A program made the position numbers and the translations under genes. From Icerya purchasi (lineage: Eukaryota > Arthropoda > Insecta > Hemiptera > Monophlebidae): a DNA stretch of 64,000 nucleotides. The DNA lies in NCBI GenBank assembly GCA_039619475.1, contig CM077115.1:554488826-554552825 (forward strand), in the 5' to 3' direction. Position 1 is the stretch's first letter, and the number at the start of each line of letters is the position of its first letter. Positions 44,305-58,369 of the stretch are shown in pieces. The notes beneath the pieces are model-generated. The model saw nothing but the letters and a program-made list of their open reading frames with translations. It ran no database searches and had not been told where the DNA came from.

Positions 44305-46441
44305 TCTGTTATCACCGTGAATAAAAAGATTTTGAAATATGTCAGTGTAACAGCTTAAATTAAAATTTAACCTGCCATCAAAAATACGTTCAGTAAGTTA
44401 TCAGAAATAGTTAAAATACTCTACTACGAATTAGATATGACCAACGCAATGTATACAGCAAAATCTTACTTGGATTATAAGACTAATGTAACGCAGAATA
44501 CTAAAAAAAAAAAAAAATCCTCTTTCCGATAATGGTTAATTTTTAACTAATGGCCACTCGGCAAATATAGACAAAAACAGATAGAACAAATTCTAATGTA
44601 AATAAAAATACAAGAAATAATAATGACAAAATAGGAAATCTGTAACTTGTGAAGAAAGCCAAAAAAATAAAATAAATAAGAATTAAATATTGAAAGTATA
44701 ATGTATAGGAGCGGTTCTTAACCATTTCCTCGATGCGGGCCGATCTTATCACGTTATTTTTATGCGACCCTCCAATCAAATTAAATAATATAAAATTAGG
44801 TTTCCTGAAAATAAGTTATTGCAGGTACGTCGTTTTATCAAATTTGACGAGTTGAGCAAAATAAATGAATACATATAACACTCTTATATTTATAATTACA
44901 AACAAATCTAAAATTTAAAAAAAAAAAAAAAACCGAAAAAAACTGTTTTCTTTCTCTGAACTATTATGGGCCCCTCCCACCCTTATGAGGCATTACGATT
45001 CCTAGAAGTGTTTGTGGACCCCGAGTTAATAACCACTGATGTAGAGAATTCTGAATGGAAAAAAAAAGGGATATTCCAACAAAACGCAATTAACATAGTA
45101 AACGTAGTTTACAGCATTAAGACAGTAAAATAAACACTAAGGCAATGGAAAATAGAAATTAAAAACATAGACAAATTATAGAGTTGTGATGAGAGCGAAA
45201 TTAAGGCTGAAAAGGAAGAAAATACTAAATCGGAGAATAAAAGAAATGGGAAATTTTAAGGTTCCACATATCTTAATACCGGTTATTACTTTTTTGTTAA
45301 CTATAAATTGTACAAAAACATCGTTAAATAGTATCGTTTAACTGCAATTGTTTAAATATATACAAACGCACAAAAAAAAAAAAAAAAAAAAAAAGTTGCG
45401 CAAGGTAAAGTTAATCAAGTAATCTTCGGCGTCATATTTTTCTGTGTGTGGAAAGGACAAATATAACAACATAGAGAATTGAGTGGCAACTTATTGGAAA
45501 CCTTCCTATTGCGAATCTTAAAAAATGTTTCCAACATCATTTAAAAAGCGGCAACAATATTTAATACTTTTTAGTAAAATTTAAATATAAAATATAATCG
45601 ATATAATTATAAGCATTAATAATACTACCGGTATGGTAATTTTTATAATTCCATATGCATGTTGTGATTAGCGTCGTTATATTTTAATAAAATTATTAGC
45701 GAACATTATGCCGACTGATAACACAGTCGCATAGATTATCCCCTCTTCGCTGATCTATCCTCGTACATTCAGATTAAATAAAAAGTGCCATGAAATGGTT
45801 CATATCACGTGGTTAGCTTAAACATTCGTGGCTTAATCTATCAACATGGACACAGTCAGCTGTAACGACTACCGAAATCCAACTGCACAAAGTGCTTTAT
45901 CTACACTTACCAGAGACTTCGCGCATAGGACACACATTGATACCCCCCCAACTATCTATTAGGAGACAGGCACACCTCCTAGCTCTACCCATCGTTTATG
46001 TACAATATATCGGTCTTATCACACATCTTAAAACACAATCTACGTTCATTTACTTTAACGTCCTCTACTTAACTTCTGTTTCAGTCAAACGAGCCGAAAC
46101 AGGAAGAGGGTGTGTGCCTTATCATGTTGCATAACGGTAGCTAAATTTATCAGCCTCTTCTACATCACTCTGATCCATACGCCATACTAATCTTAATAAG
46201 AAAGAGAGAGCAAGAGGAAATGTTTCATATACGCAACAACGCCATTATTTACAAATTCTCCTACTACACGAGCACTAAAGTTAAAATAAACTTTTAATAT
46301 TAGGAACAGAAGTTGACTTATACTAAACGGTAGGATTTTAAAAAATACTTAATAAACACTACTAATTTAATTTAATTTCAGAATGTTTGTATTATATCAT
46401 AATACATTGCAACGTGCGAAATTATATGTATCAAAAATACC
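44305..46441. other. Spacer; weak LINE-like trace at 45880-46135
   Basis: A plus-strand frame reads HTLIPPQLSIRRQAHLLALP, reminiscent of the PPxxxRRxxLLL segment downstream of LINE RT domains, but nothing else supports it. Poly(A) tracts are at 44501-44516, 44917-44932 and 45371-45394. Confidence 0.25.
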
Positions 46442-46450
46442 TACACACAC

Positions 46451-46505
<55 letters not shown>

Positions 46506-46540
46506 TAGATATACGTATATATATATATGTGTGTGTGTAT
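46442..46540. repeat. (TA)n microsatellite with CA/TG ends
   Basis: A long TA run of about 50 bases is flanked by acacacac and tgtgtgtg, followed by a shorter TA run. Confidence 0.95.
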
Positions 46541-47049
46541 ACATTTGTCTATTATTAACTTTAATTATTAAAGTGTAAGTCCCATTAATTTAGATTTACA
46601 TTTATATATTATTTCTATGATGTTAATATCGTAGGTGCATACACTGTGTAACTGGCTTGTATAATATTGCAAACAAATAAATACCGCACTATACTAGTAC
46701 ATCAATGCTTCCAATAGAAAAAGATTTTTGTTTCTTATTTACGTAATTTTTTTCGAAGGCGATTTATCTTCCTTTTGACACTCTAACTGGAAAATAAACA
46801 CATCACGTAAAAAAAACAACGTTCAAAATAGAACGATCTTTTTGTAACTAGCATTCAGATATACATCTAGAACATAGTATATACAGAAATTACATTAAGA
46901 ATCGAAAAGAAACTTCTCTAATGGTTTTAGAAATACGCGACATATATACATTTCTGGACAAAAGCAGGACGCATTCATTAGTAGTTCGATGTTTTCAATA
47001 TAAGGCAATCGTTTCAGAGTAGTAATAAATTTTGCGTTTAATTTTCATC
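46541..47049. other. Spacer, nothing recognised
   Basis: AT-rich DNA without supported features. Confidence 0.35.
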
Positions 47050-47286
47050 TTAACGGGTTCTTCTGGAAATACACACTTCATCTACATCTGCGGAACGTTG
47101 GGAAATTCCGAAGGGCGATACTGACACAGAAATCTCGGCGAAGTCGGGACGGCAAAGGGAACGAATTAATTTATCGCTCCTCGAAACCCGATCAAAGACG
47201 AAGACCCGCACAGCGACCTTCACACTTTTCGCGCCCTTATAATTATAGCTTTTAGTGCCCGATAAAGTTTCAGCCAACTTCCTCAT
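47050..47286 (-). CDS. CpG-rich open frame, unknown; weak kinesin-3-like start
   Basis: The minus-strand frame is 78 codons, MRKLAETLSGTKSYNYKGAK followed by SVKVAVRVFVFDRVSRSDKL and a Ser/Arg-rich tail ending SRRTR. The block has roughly half G+C and many CpGs, unlike the flanks. GA(K)SVKVAVRV matches the first beta-strand of kinesin-3 motor domains (SVKVAVRVRPFN). However, the invariant RPF that should follow is replaced by FVF, and nothing downstream matches. It could be coincidence, an altered or pseudogenised exon, or an unrelated host exon. No consensus splice sites were found at the edges of the similarity. Confidence 0.25.
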   Translation of the reverse strand: MRKLAETLSGTKSYNYKGAKSVKVAVRVFVFDRVSRSDKLIRSLCRPDFAEISVSVSPFGISQRSADVDEVCISRRTR

Positions 47287-50200
47287 CTTTTCATAAGATC
47301 CGAAGAAAGCTTAATAATAGGCAATGGTTTCCTAAGAAAAGCTCGTAACATGTTTCAATAATTTAGATAAAATTACCACTTCCTAAACAACGCCCTTAGT
47401 AAACGATCGAGCAGTCTTCAGTTTGTATCTTCAGTTTGTATCTTCTTTTTATATAACCGGCGATTTTTCGAAGACAGGATGTTTTCGCGTTGTCTCTTTA
47501 TTATCCGCTTAAAATATACGTGAACTAAACAAACAATCAGCCCCGTGTGAACGCATCGCGTTCGGATACTTATCAATTTCCGCTACTGAGATGACTACTT
47601 CCACTGTTGCTGGTCATATCACTTGAAATATTTCCCGCAATGCAAAGCGTCCATCCGACTATTATTAAAGCTCACTAGTGGAAGTTACTTAATCAGCATT
47701 CCAGCGCTTACATTATCAACGGTCCTTATTTAGCAGACCTAAGCGGAGGAAAAATTAAATTACCGTCTTCTTAAAATGACTTCCGCTAATCAACCCCTAG
47801 TCTTGTTCTCAACAAATTTGGCGCGAAACCCCGTTTTCCAGCCTTCAACAAAAACGGTTTTTAGCATTTCCTTCGCTTTCGTCCGTAGGACGCTCTTCTA
47901 TCCATGGTAGAAACGGAGGGGGGATGCAAGCCAACGCGTTTTATAAATTTATTATCTCGAAAAACAGCAACACATAAAAAAGGCATTGCGGGAATTTCTA
48001 CCAGCAACGCTGACGGCTAAATAAGTGAAGGTAATGTATCTACGTCAGTGGTTTCAGCGGCGAAATGTTGCTTCTTCTTGGTCGGGTCGTCAAATTTTGT
48101 TCGGACCTATATAGCGAGCTAGCATTTTCGTAACTTCCTGCGTTATACTACTCCGGTTACTTGATCATAGTGCGCGAAGCTCTTCTTTCCTCTTTTTCGA
48201 AGTTAACCGATTTGGCCTAACAACCATTTTCGCAATAAGTACTTGGGGAAGGCCAATTTAATTTAATTCGGTGTTTTTCACATTTCCTATCTTTTTAGAC
48301 GTGAAACAACGTGTCTTCCAGATCTTGGAAAATTTCACGAAATGCGGACATAATGAGGATGGAAATTAGAGGTTTAGAATTTGAGGTTTGAAAAGCAAAC
48401 CATTTAATATAACAAATGCACACTTAAAATCGAAAAAACATTAAAAAGCACAATTTGTTTTTAAAATATAAATTAATCGAAATTAATAATCGGCGCACGT
48501 TTAAATAATAAACTGTGTTTTTCCCTTTATTTATCTTTTTCTTTATAATGTTCCATTTAGTTATATTAACAAAATCCGCTTAAGTGCGTTTTAACAAAAA
48601 TTTCTCTCTGAAATATTTCCCGAAAACGTTACGCACATTTGCCGTTAAATCCCTGTCGTCAGTTTGAGTATTTTAACACGCTGCGAAGATTTACTACTGC
48701 TGAATGTTTACGTAATTTTCAAATGACACGAAATATGTTTTTAGGCATAACTTTAATAATACGTGTTACACTCGTATCCTTCTGTAAATGACCGGTGTAT
48801 TATTGTATCGAGGTAGAGAATTCTACTGTTATTTTTATAAAAATTCATAATCATCGCTGATATTAGAAATTAACACAATAAGTATTCAAATAGCGATAAA
48901 AATGCGAAATTATGATAAAGAGATGTTTATCTATCGAAAAACCCCGAAAAATTATGAATTACTATTGGCGCTAGAAAACGCGGTAAAATAGTATAAACTT
49001 ATTTCGCCGGTCCCTATACAACAAAGCCAAAAAAAAAAAAGCACTTGGAAATTTACACTCTTGATTTGATGAATAAAATAATAAAAAAAAAAAAAAAAAA
49101 AAATTGCAATCAATTTAAAAGACATTTTAATATATCATATTCAATAACATCATTCTACACAGTTCGTTTACTTACAAGGATTAAACTAAGCCGAAAACTT
49201 GACTATTTTAAAGTACAAAGTAGTTAAATAATTTCCCAGAATCTTATTTTTTACTTCCAAAAATAACACGAATTTCGGAATTCTGTAGTATTAGCATGCT
49301 CCATTACTATACTAAATACTATCCATAAAGACGCTGGTATATTCGAACTTTCAATAAGAACACAACGGGGGTCTGGAAAATTGTACTCAGTTTCGGTTTG
49401 ATCGTTAACTGTGCAATATATGATTAAGCAATTTTCCATACCGCCGGCAATTACAGAAGTATATTATAGAAAAAAAAAACCCCCAAAGAAATGCAAGTAA
49501 TTCGTAATTATACATGAATTATCGCGTACGCAATAGAGACATCCACGACTGTAATAAAAAATTAACGATAAGTGCAAGAAAACAAAATCGAAATATTTAG
49601 CAATAATTATTCTACCAACTCTGGATTATTATCCTTTACATTTACAGAATATAATTTATCCACATTTATTTACAACATTATATTCGCACCGATTGATAAA
49701 ATTGATACATTTTAATCTGAAATTTTTGAGTACAAAAAAAAAAAAAAAGAAGCACTTAGGAAACATCGCCAAAAAAAAAAAAACTCACAAATTTCAACAC
49801 ATTATTTTATTTGTAACGAAATAACCAGTTTCAAAAAACAAAACTAAAATTAAATATCTCGCATAACTTTAAATCAGCGTATTATTATAAAATCCAAGCG
49901 AATATTTTACGTTGCACCCACACGGTATTATACGAAGTAGCAGCTAATTTGTCTCCGAATGCTGAAGATAATTACAAATTTTTTTTTTTTCATCATTACT
50001 CTCAAAGGAATACTATATTGTTACGGTTCCGTAACTTGTCGCACAAATAGGTGGCTAATTTAACGTTAACGAGCTTTAATTAATTGCTCATTAAACAGAG
50101 GCGTTGCAAAACCGGTATAAACTGAAAATTAATCACGACACGATAAAGCTTCCATTAAATGACAACGTTTTAATTTTCATTCTTTATCGACTTTATTAAC

Positions 50201-51127
50201 ATTTTACAGTACTTCAACAAACAATTATATTCGCATCTCACTATAAATATATATATATATATATATATAAATAAGAGAAAAAAATATCATCTCCTTCCTC
50301 TTAATTTTACAGTTGTTAATAAAAACAAAATAACGTATTTAAATCTGACAAACTGGGTATTTGTTAGCCTATTTGAATTAACACAGAAAAAAAGAAACGA
50401 AAAAAACGATGTTCTTAAAAAGCTATATACATACACATTCGAAATATAAGAACTGCTCAAATGAACAACAATAACAGATTAAAAGATTTTATAGAATGAT
50501 GTATATAAGAAATTCGCTAAACGAGTGTATACTTAAAATATATTAAAGAATAGTTAGAAATGCGGCTTATTTCGATAACTAATTCTAAAATTTTACCCTA
50601 ACTTACACTTGACATCATACGGACGATAGATGAAAGCATTAAGACAATTTAAAACCGAAACTAACGCTTAAGAAAACGATAAAACCATAAAATGTTGCTA
50701 CAAAACCTTATTTGTAAAAATATAATAGCAAAAATTTATTATGAAAATAAAATTCTAAAAATTTCCATAGGCTAAACCGGCTATCAACGTGTAATTAAAA
50801 TAAAATAACGAAAAAAAAAAATATACCTATCAAAGTTATTTCGAAACTAAAAATGATGTACACATATTACACATACATATGGTAAACAAATACATAAATT
50901 ATTTACTTCCGACCCGTTTAAACTCGCGATTTAAAAAGTTTATTTACTTTTTATATCTCATTATTGCAGCAATGTTTCTATCACACCATCAACAATTAAA
51001 ACGATTTTAAACAATAATAACCAATCTTCCTTCAATGCTAGTAGATAGAAACGCGGCGATGCTTTTATTTTTAAATACTTAACATTTTCTTATATACATA
51101 AATAGACGTTATTTAAATTACACGTAC
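47287..51127. other. Repeat-poor spacer
   Basis: No LINE or transposon motifs are recognised. Composition from about 47300 to 48350 is less AT-rich than average. Poly(A) tracts are at 49082-49102 and 49735-49749, and a (TA)n at 50247-50269. If the neighbouring candidate exons are real this would be intron. Confidence 0.35.
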
Positions 51128-51212
51128 CTCTGCTTCTTCCTTTACTTGGATACTCCATGGCTGCAGAGTGTCATGTAAGCCGGCTAAAGGCATTACTTTC
51201 GATAAAGCTACG
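51128..51212 (-). CDS. Candidate host-gene exon with splice signals
   Basis: On the minus strand attctaacag ends at 51213 as an acceptor and gcagag|gtacgtg (boundary 51128) is a near-perfect donor. The 85-nt interval stays open in the frame VALSKVMPLAGLHDTLQPWS followed by IQVKEEAE to the donor. Alternatively agccATGG at 51158 is a strong start context; it would give a first coding exon MEYPSKGRSR plus one base before the same donor, with the upstream 51213-51480 as 5' UTR. I recognise neither peptide. The area lacks transposon debris and is CpG-richer than its flanks, supporting a host origin. Confidence 0.4.
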
Positions 51213-54119
51213 CTGTTAGAATTACTATTTTCGTTGTTGGAACATTTAAAAATCACTCCACAGAACATTTAAGAAAGCAAACCACTCATGGCATCGATAA
51301 AAACACCAACTAAACTTTAAGTACGGTCTAAGTTCAGCGGCTCCGAGAGCAAAACGGAGCAATACACAAATGCTATTCTTTCCCTACTGAAACAGTCATG
51401 CGCAAAACGATAAATGGGCAGAAGCAACTTAAGTTCGCGCAACTTTTTGAACACTCGATATAACTATGCTAATCTATAGTTGCTACAAAGTGTATGTATT
51501 ACGTTAATAATAATCGAAAAATACAACAGTAGTTCCAAACGGAATGAAACTACGCCGAAAACTATGGCGATATCATAAATAAAAATTATTTTAATTAACA
51601 CTTAAGAAACTAAATAAAAACAAACGCGAAACTAACGAAAACGATAAAGTAAACGATGTAAACACACACCTAACAAATTTGACGAATTTCTTCAGATCGA
51701 TGAAGTAGGTCAGTAACATAATACATATATATCGATCGAGCAACATCATTTTAATCGATAGTCTCTATAGATTATGAAAACGAAAATTTCCATTTTCCAG
51801 GAAAGAACACGGTTGAACGGTTATCAGTTTACTGAATACTAAAAATTGTTACCACCCCTAATATGAATTTAAAGAAATTGTAAATATTAATAATATGAAA
51901 TATTTACATAATCTGGAGAAATTTCAGACTAATCCGATTCTTTCATCGTAAATATTTATTCAATTAATTAGTACGAAAACTTATATTGTTTACATAAAAG
52001 AGTATTTCCATGAAATAACATCAGTTTTAAAATTTGCATCGTTTAATAACTTTACACGTTTTTGAGGTCGCAATCATTTATTATTATTTTTCAGCATACT
52101 CTTTAGATTTTATGAACTAACATTTTCATTAGCACAAATTATTTACATTATTAATCTGATTATTTTCATTTTTTTTTTTTTTTTTTTAAACTTTTAAATA
52201 CAATTAACTTACATCTAGTTTACCAAAAACATCATCAATTTAGAGTATTGAAGAACAGAACATTCAAGGAGTCACATTGCTCACATTATTCATGTTAATA
52301 TTAAAAGTTAATAATACTACTAATATTTCACTGATAGGTCTCCTTGCTTTGTGTACAATCTTCATTGACTATTAAAAAATCATAAAAAAACTAAAACATG
52401 AGTCTAATTAAATCAATTAGTTTGTTAAGTGAAAATAAAAAAACTTATCATTTATTTATGTTAAGAATACCTATTTTTTCTTTTTTTTTTTTTTCCATAA
52501 AATAAATAACATGATGCATTATTTTTCTTTACTGACAAGTTTACAATATTGCAAATATGTGTATGCAATACTTCTGTTTGGTTCACATATTGCTTATCAT
52601 TTATAATATATGAAAATGTAGACAAGATGGATCTCTCTGTTTGCAGTTTATATTCTTTAAATAACCAAATTATAATTAAAAGAGCGATGGTAAAAAAAAA
52701 AAAATCACATCAAGAATAATTGTAGGTAATTTTTCTAGCTTTCTAATTCAAGTTTCAAACTCTTAATGACTGTGAAAATGAAACGGTTTTAATCAAAACA
52801 TAAGAATGCTTACATGTAATTAAAGAATGAAATAGCAACTGCTGCTCGACGATATGCTGTCAGATCAAAAGAACATCGTAATGGTACAACAACAGAACTG
52901 CTGAGTGACCTATGCGAGGGAGAAGACTGAATAAAAAACGACCTCAAGATCTCATATAAGTTATAAATGTATAAATATATGTACGTATGCGTACCTGAGA
53001 ATACAACAATATATGTGTATGCATTTTGTGTATACATACATAAGTTAATTTTAGCACCCTTTACTGGATGGCTGCTGATTTATTCATGTTATTTTAACTT
53101 ATTCCATAAATTACCAAATAGTTGATAAGACTATGTGTAAAATAGCAAGAAGAAAAAAAAAAAAAAAGAAATTATTTAAGAAAAAAAAACAATTTTTATA
53201 CGTACACCATCACTAGTAAAAATGAACAGATAAAGACAAATAAATAACACATTACTCGAAAAACAAATGTGATTAAGAACTGTCTTACTTTAGAAAGATA
53301 ACATATTTTTGCACTAATTCTATTTAAAAGTAACAAAATAATCCTCTATAGTGCAAGTTAAAATGAAGAGGGCAGGGCCCTGGTTTTTCTAAATCCCCCC
53401 CACGTTCAATACTGCAACTATCAAAAGTGAATAAGCAATTTCTTACATTTCCGATTTTAAATATTTTTTAATTTCATACTTTTATATAGTGTTTTGATAC
53501 ATCAATGTTTATGAATAATATTCATTTTTTTTTTTTTATTTAAAATATGAATGTATATTAAATTATTGTGATTACCTAGGAAATTCATTGCCCTTTTGCT
53601 TCTACAAAAAATTTTTTACTGATACACAAAACGTTTAATTCGTTAAATGTAGTTTTTAACTCGACTAGACAATGTAGTGAAAATATTCGGGTTTCTGTAT
53701 GTTTAACAGTTGTTTATTAATAAAAATACATTTTAATAGAATGAAATACTTGCAGCAGTGTACCCAAGATCAATCAAAGGGTGTTAATGATAATAATGAA
53801 ACATGAAAATGCTTATGCGATATTTATACAGTGTGTTTATGGAATTATAAGAAACTGATGCAAATGATCTTAATGACTACAATAATAAAATTATCGTAAT
53901 GAAATTTTATTACGAAATATTAAACGTAATATCGTTGCTTTTTTAAATGATGTTACAAATGATTTTTAAAAATCATAACGGAAGGTTTCCTAAACCCCTC
54001 TCTCCCTCCTTCCAAGTGTATGTCGTTTCGCTTCTCAAGTTGTAAGTATTTCGTGATAAATAAAATACTTTGGTCAAAATATTCTGGTTTATTAAAAATT
54101 TTGTAAAAAAATATACACA
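51213..54119. other. Repeat-poor spacer, possible upstream/5' region
   Basis: 51213-51480 is less AT-rich and may be 5' UTR or promoter of the minus-strand candidate gene. The remainder is AT-rich with homopolymer runs (T at 52171-52187). cagggccctg at 53373-53382 is a 10-bp palindrome. No features could be called. Confidence 0.3.
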
Positions 54120-54200
54120 TTGGCGTAACTAGGGGAGGGGCCAGGTGGGCCGTGTCCACCCCAGAAAGCTCTTGTGCCTAGCCCATAATTTTTTATAAAA
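54120..54200. mobile_element. hAT-like terminus fragment
   Basis: The GC-rich stretch begins ttggcgtaactaggggaggg and continues ggccaggtgggccgtgtcca, then ccccagaaagc. It contains ggtgg...ccacc as an inverted repeat. 'TGGCGTAxCxAGGGG' ends are common in animal hAT elements. No partner terminus or target duplication was found. Confidence 0.35.
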
Positions 54201-57200
54201 TAAAAAATTTTATTAATACAAATTGTAAAAAAAAAAAAAACCAAACGAAAAATTGAGCGCATTTGAATTTTTCCTTATTCTAAGAGAGCAACATGTGCTC
54301 ATTTTCTCAGAGACATTCAATGCGACGCATAGAAGCTGCAGCAGCAGCAGCGTCAACAGCGAGTGGCACATGGTGGAGGATTTGAGAAAAAGGGAGAAGA
54401 GGAAGAAGAAAGATGCAAAAAATGTGGTTGTCCCAAGTTTTTGATGATTTGTTTCCTATCGTTTGTTTGTTTTATTTACATAGCAACACAAAACGAATTT
54501 GCTGAATTTGCACTCAAAAATAACAAAAATTTTAGGCTCAATGCGCATTTCAAATTACCAGCAACCGGCCAGAGAGAAAAAAAAAGCATAAAAAATTTTG
54601 CATGCTTTTCGCCTCTCCTCATTTTGATTAGACATTTTATTTTTCACGCTCAACTTTTGTGCGTCGTTCGAGCTGGTTTGATTTTGGTCTGTTTCTTTGT
54701 TCGTTATTTTCCAATTTTTGTGAAATCTGAAAAAAACAGCGAAACATTAAAACAAGATGACGACGACGAAGCACGTCGCAGATATGTTTTTTAACTCATT
54801 TTCTTCTTGTACGTGTCGATTCGTTTGCGCGTTTCCCGTTCCTCCGCAGTCTTAGAAGTTGGCCTAAAAATTTTAATTTCGATTATTATAATTAAATATT
54901 AAAGTAACTATCCTTTTATCCTTTAAACGTCCGACATGCATTATAATGCACATCAACTTTGAAGTAACTTTTAAATACTTCCGCGTTAAATTGATACGAA
55001 AAAATCATAGTAATATATAATATTATATTTTGTTTTAAAAATATCCACACAAATTTGGGATTACTGTGCATACTCGAAAGTTTTTTATATAATGATGAAA
55101 TACTTGACATTTTCATAAATTTCAATTTACTAAAATGATAAAATTTCTCCGTTGTAAAATGTGGCTCGCAGGATTGTTACTCTGGTAACTTAAAGGCCTG
55201 CAGGAAATTGTAAAGGAAATGTACCCTCGTGCGATTTATATACACTGCCTAATCTAGTCATTGTGGATTCATGTGTTTCATCGGCAACATCGTTTTTTAA
55301 TAGTATCGAAGCTCTTCACATCCATTTTTTATATCCCGATAACACTTGCTCACCTACAAGAAATTCATGATGCTCCTGGCATAAAATCCCTTTTAAATTA
55401 TTTGTCTTAGTATTCATGTTTTATTTAACAACATGACTTAGAAGCAATTATTGTTGTCCGTTGTTGTAATAGTCCCCTTCCCCTACATTTATTATTCTTC
55501 ACTTCTTAAGTGACCAAATGAAATTTACATAAAAATCAGGAAATTGTATTAAAATAGGCACACCACCAGTTAGAACTGAAATAATGGAAAAATTCAATAT
55601 AAAATTACCCCATGCACAGCTATTAAACAACGTTCGAATTGATTGTCATTTCCATAAATAGGAATAATTATGATGGTTTTAAAACTAAATGAAAATTATG
55701 CAAATACACATTGTTATGCAAGCTCCAATTATTAGTTTATTAAATAGCATCTGAAACTATATGAAATGTTATTATAAAGACAAAAAATAAATTATTAGCT
55801 GTGCAAGATTTTGGGCTAGTCACTCCAAATAAGTGACTAGAATTGTTGACTGTATATCAATGATGTACTCGTATATTCCAGTTTCAAATACAACCTTTCC
55901 GGAATTTTTACAGATCCTACGCGTGTTCTAGTTGTTCAAAGGGTCGCATTTATTGTGTATCATTATTGATGCAAGATTATCCGAATGAAATTATAGGCAA
56001 ATAAATGGATAATCTAGATCATTAACTACAAAAAGTAGTAATTTGCATTCATACAGAAGACAACACCTTGTACGGCTGGTAACATTGACAATCACACAAC
56101 CGCACAATGTAACTACATTACAAAATTCCGTAAATTTATTTCCAGCTGAATTCTGGACTGAAAATTTCATATATACATTCACAGATAAAAATGAAAATCA
56201 CAGCATTAAATGACGTGATTTACTGTAAATTCACAGTTAATGTATTCTGCAAAAGTGTACATATTCAACTAAAAATACTTGTGATATTTATTGATTTATT
56301 GTTTTCATACATTTTTTTGATTAACCATTGTTGCGGATTCCCTCGTCTTCATATTTATGTTGTCATTTAACACCACCACATAGAACAAAGTTACTGCTGA
56401 CAGTTGTTGCAATAGCTTCTTATACATTTCTTATTTTTCACGTTCATTCGGTTAAAATTAAATGTACACAAAAATAATATTTCAGAAATTTCTTATGTAA
56501 CTAAATGAATAAAGCTTGCGGCCAACATGAAAGTAGATTTTCAAAATTTCATATTTAAAAAACGATTCATATAAGAGAAAACATTTTATTAAATTTATCT
56601 GGGAAATCAATCTTAAACAGAAAAAATATAAAATGGTACTATGAATTTAACTGTTTATTAATTGTTTCCTTTTACTGTCTTCATTATTATTGTCTTATTG
56701 ATTTATTTTTTTCCGGATAAAGCTTTTTTTGTGTTATTCTTTCTAATCACTATCCGCCTCTTAAAACCGCATTACACATTGTTAAATATATGTGTTGCTT
56801 TTTTTGCATTTATCATATTTCTTATTTTACAATATTTTTATAATTTAGTGTTTCATATACAAAATAATACTGTGCTTATAAGATATTAAATAAGTGAAAC
56901 AATGAATGTTATGTATCGATATAATAATACTACCGTTTATTTAATATTAGAAAACTTATTGATTTCTCAGTATAGTTTAAGCTAGTAAAATGTTGTTTGA
57001 AGTTATAAATTTATTTGTAGGGAATATAGAGCATGATTTTCATTCAAGCTATAGACATTCACAGATGTTTGAAGATTACTATTTTTAGCGTACCTATACG
57101 CATCCTGCAACGTTACAGCGAAAATAACTAGCGCGGGTAAATAGGGTAATATGTAGGAATATAAACAGATTTATTATATGGTAGATAATCAGTGGCGTTT

Positions 57201-57369
57201 ACAGATTTTTATTCGAAGATAACGATAAAGTTATTAAAGATAATGTGAAAACGATACGAAAGTTAAAACTAAATTAAATATAACCAAACATCTGTTACAA
57301 TAATAAGCGCACGTAAAAAGAGCAAATAGATTATTCTTAATTAAACGGAAATGTTACAAAATGTACTGT
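54201..57369. other. Spacer; CAG-rich open frames at 54253-54794
   Basis: Overlapping plus-strand frames of 63 and 143 codons cover 54253-54794, including a run of cag triplets near 54341-54355. They show no recognisable domain. The rest is AT-rich without repeats. Confidence 0.3.
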
Positions 57370-58369
57370 ATCGGCGAGCTGATTTTATTGACTGTGTCAC
57401 TGACGCATCACAAACATCGTTACATGTCGGACGAGCCTATTCTATTAAAAATAAGATCTACTCCTTTAACCTTGCATCTATGCTGTCAGTACTTTCGGCC
57501 TAGTCGGTGACCATACTTCCGTGTTTACTCCAGATTGCTGATCTACCATCTGATCATTGTATTATATTTTCTGACTCATTGTGACACATTCAGATGTTAA
57601 ACTCCATAATGGCAGTTGTTGGTCAAATACTGTTCAAGTATAGAGGAATTAAACAGACGAAATGCTGAAAATCATCTTCATCTGAAACCTGGCCATCGAG
57701 GTAATGATGCTCACGACGCTATTCACTGTGCAGTTCGGTGACTGATGCAAACGTATTTACTGGCATAGGTAGAATCAGAATATAGTATTTTGTCCCGATG
57801 CTCTTCAGCTGGCCTATATCTAATCTGTTTATACGCAATTACGTATTCTTGAAAACATTAAAAAGGAACATTTAGCCTGTCTATACCCATTAGAAAAGCC
57901 TTCCTTCCAAGATTAGGAGCGGGATGTATCTTTGGTACATTTAGATAACTTACACATATTTACTCAGTGATTAGCCACCGCATGAATATGATGTTGGAAT
58001 GCACCGTTGATTGTTCACAATATTGTTATAATCTGTTGGAAAAGCAAACTATATCGTACAAACTAGCCGAGTACACAGATGTCCCTAGTGTATATAATTT
58101 GAGAATTATCATCGATCTTTTAATTAAATCTATAAATTTAAAAAAAAAAACAGCGCCCTGGAACAAGAAAACGGTTATCTTAAAAAACAGAACATCTTAG
58201 CTTATGGGGGTAAATAATGCTGTGATCAGCGATGTGTCGGTAACGCCGAATGAAAACGCAATTCACTGAGGATATACCGGTCAAAATCTCATAATCAAAA
58301 TCACCCAAATATCGTTATGCAACTTTATAGACGTTTTATGAAGTCGCTCTAATCAAAAATAGTCGTATC
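57370..58369. other. Unassigned block with balanced composition
   Basis: 57370-57960 is less AT-rich than its left flank and lies directly before a family A LINE, so it may contain more 5' LINE sequence too decayed to read. HLKPGHRGNDAHD near 57680 only vaguely recalls the PGHxGNxxAD loop of LINE RNase H. Confidence 0.2.

Noticed and set aside
53370..54170. hAT element bounded by cagggccctg (53373) and the GC-rich block at 54120
   Set aside because: The two ends are not inverted complements of each other and no 8-bp duplication was found.
54253..54794. 143-codon open frame with nearby CAG triplets as a gene
   Set aside because: Composition is erratic, with poly-Glu/Lys then hydrophobic runs, no domain and no splice signals. 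The CAG run is only a few units.
57660..57740. RNase H loop reading PGHRGNDAHD
   Set aside because: The preceding and following RNase H motifs are absent, and the Trp/Pro context of the loop does not match.
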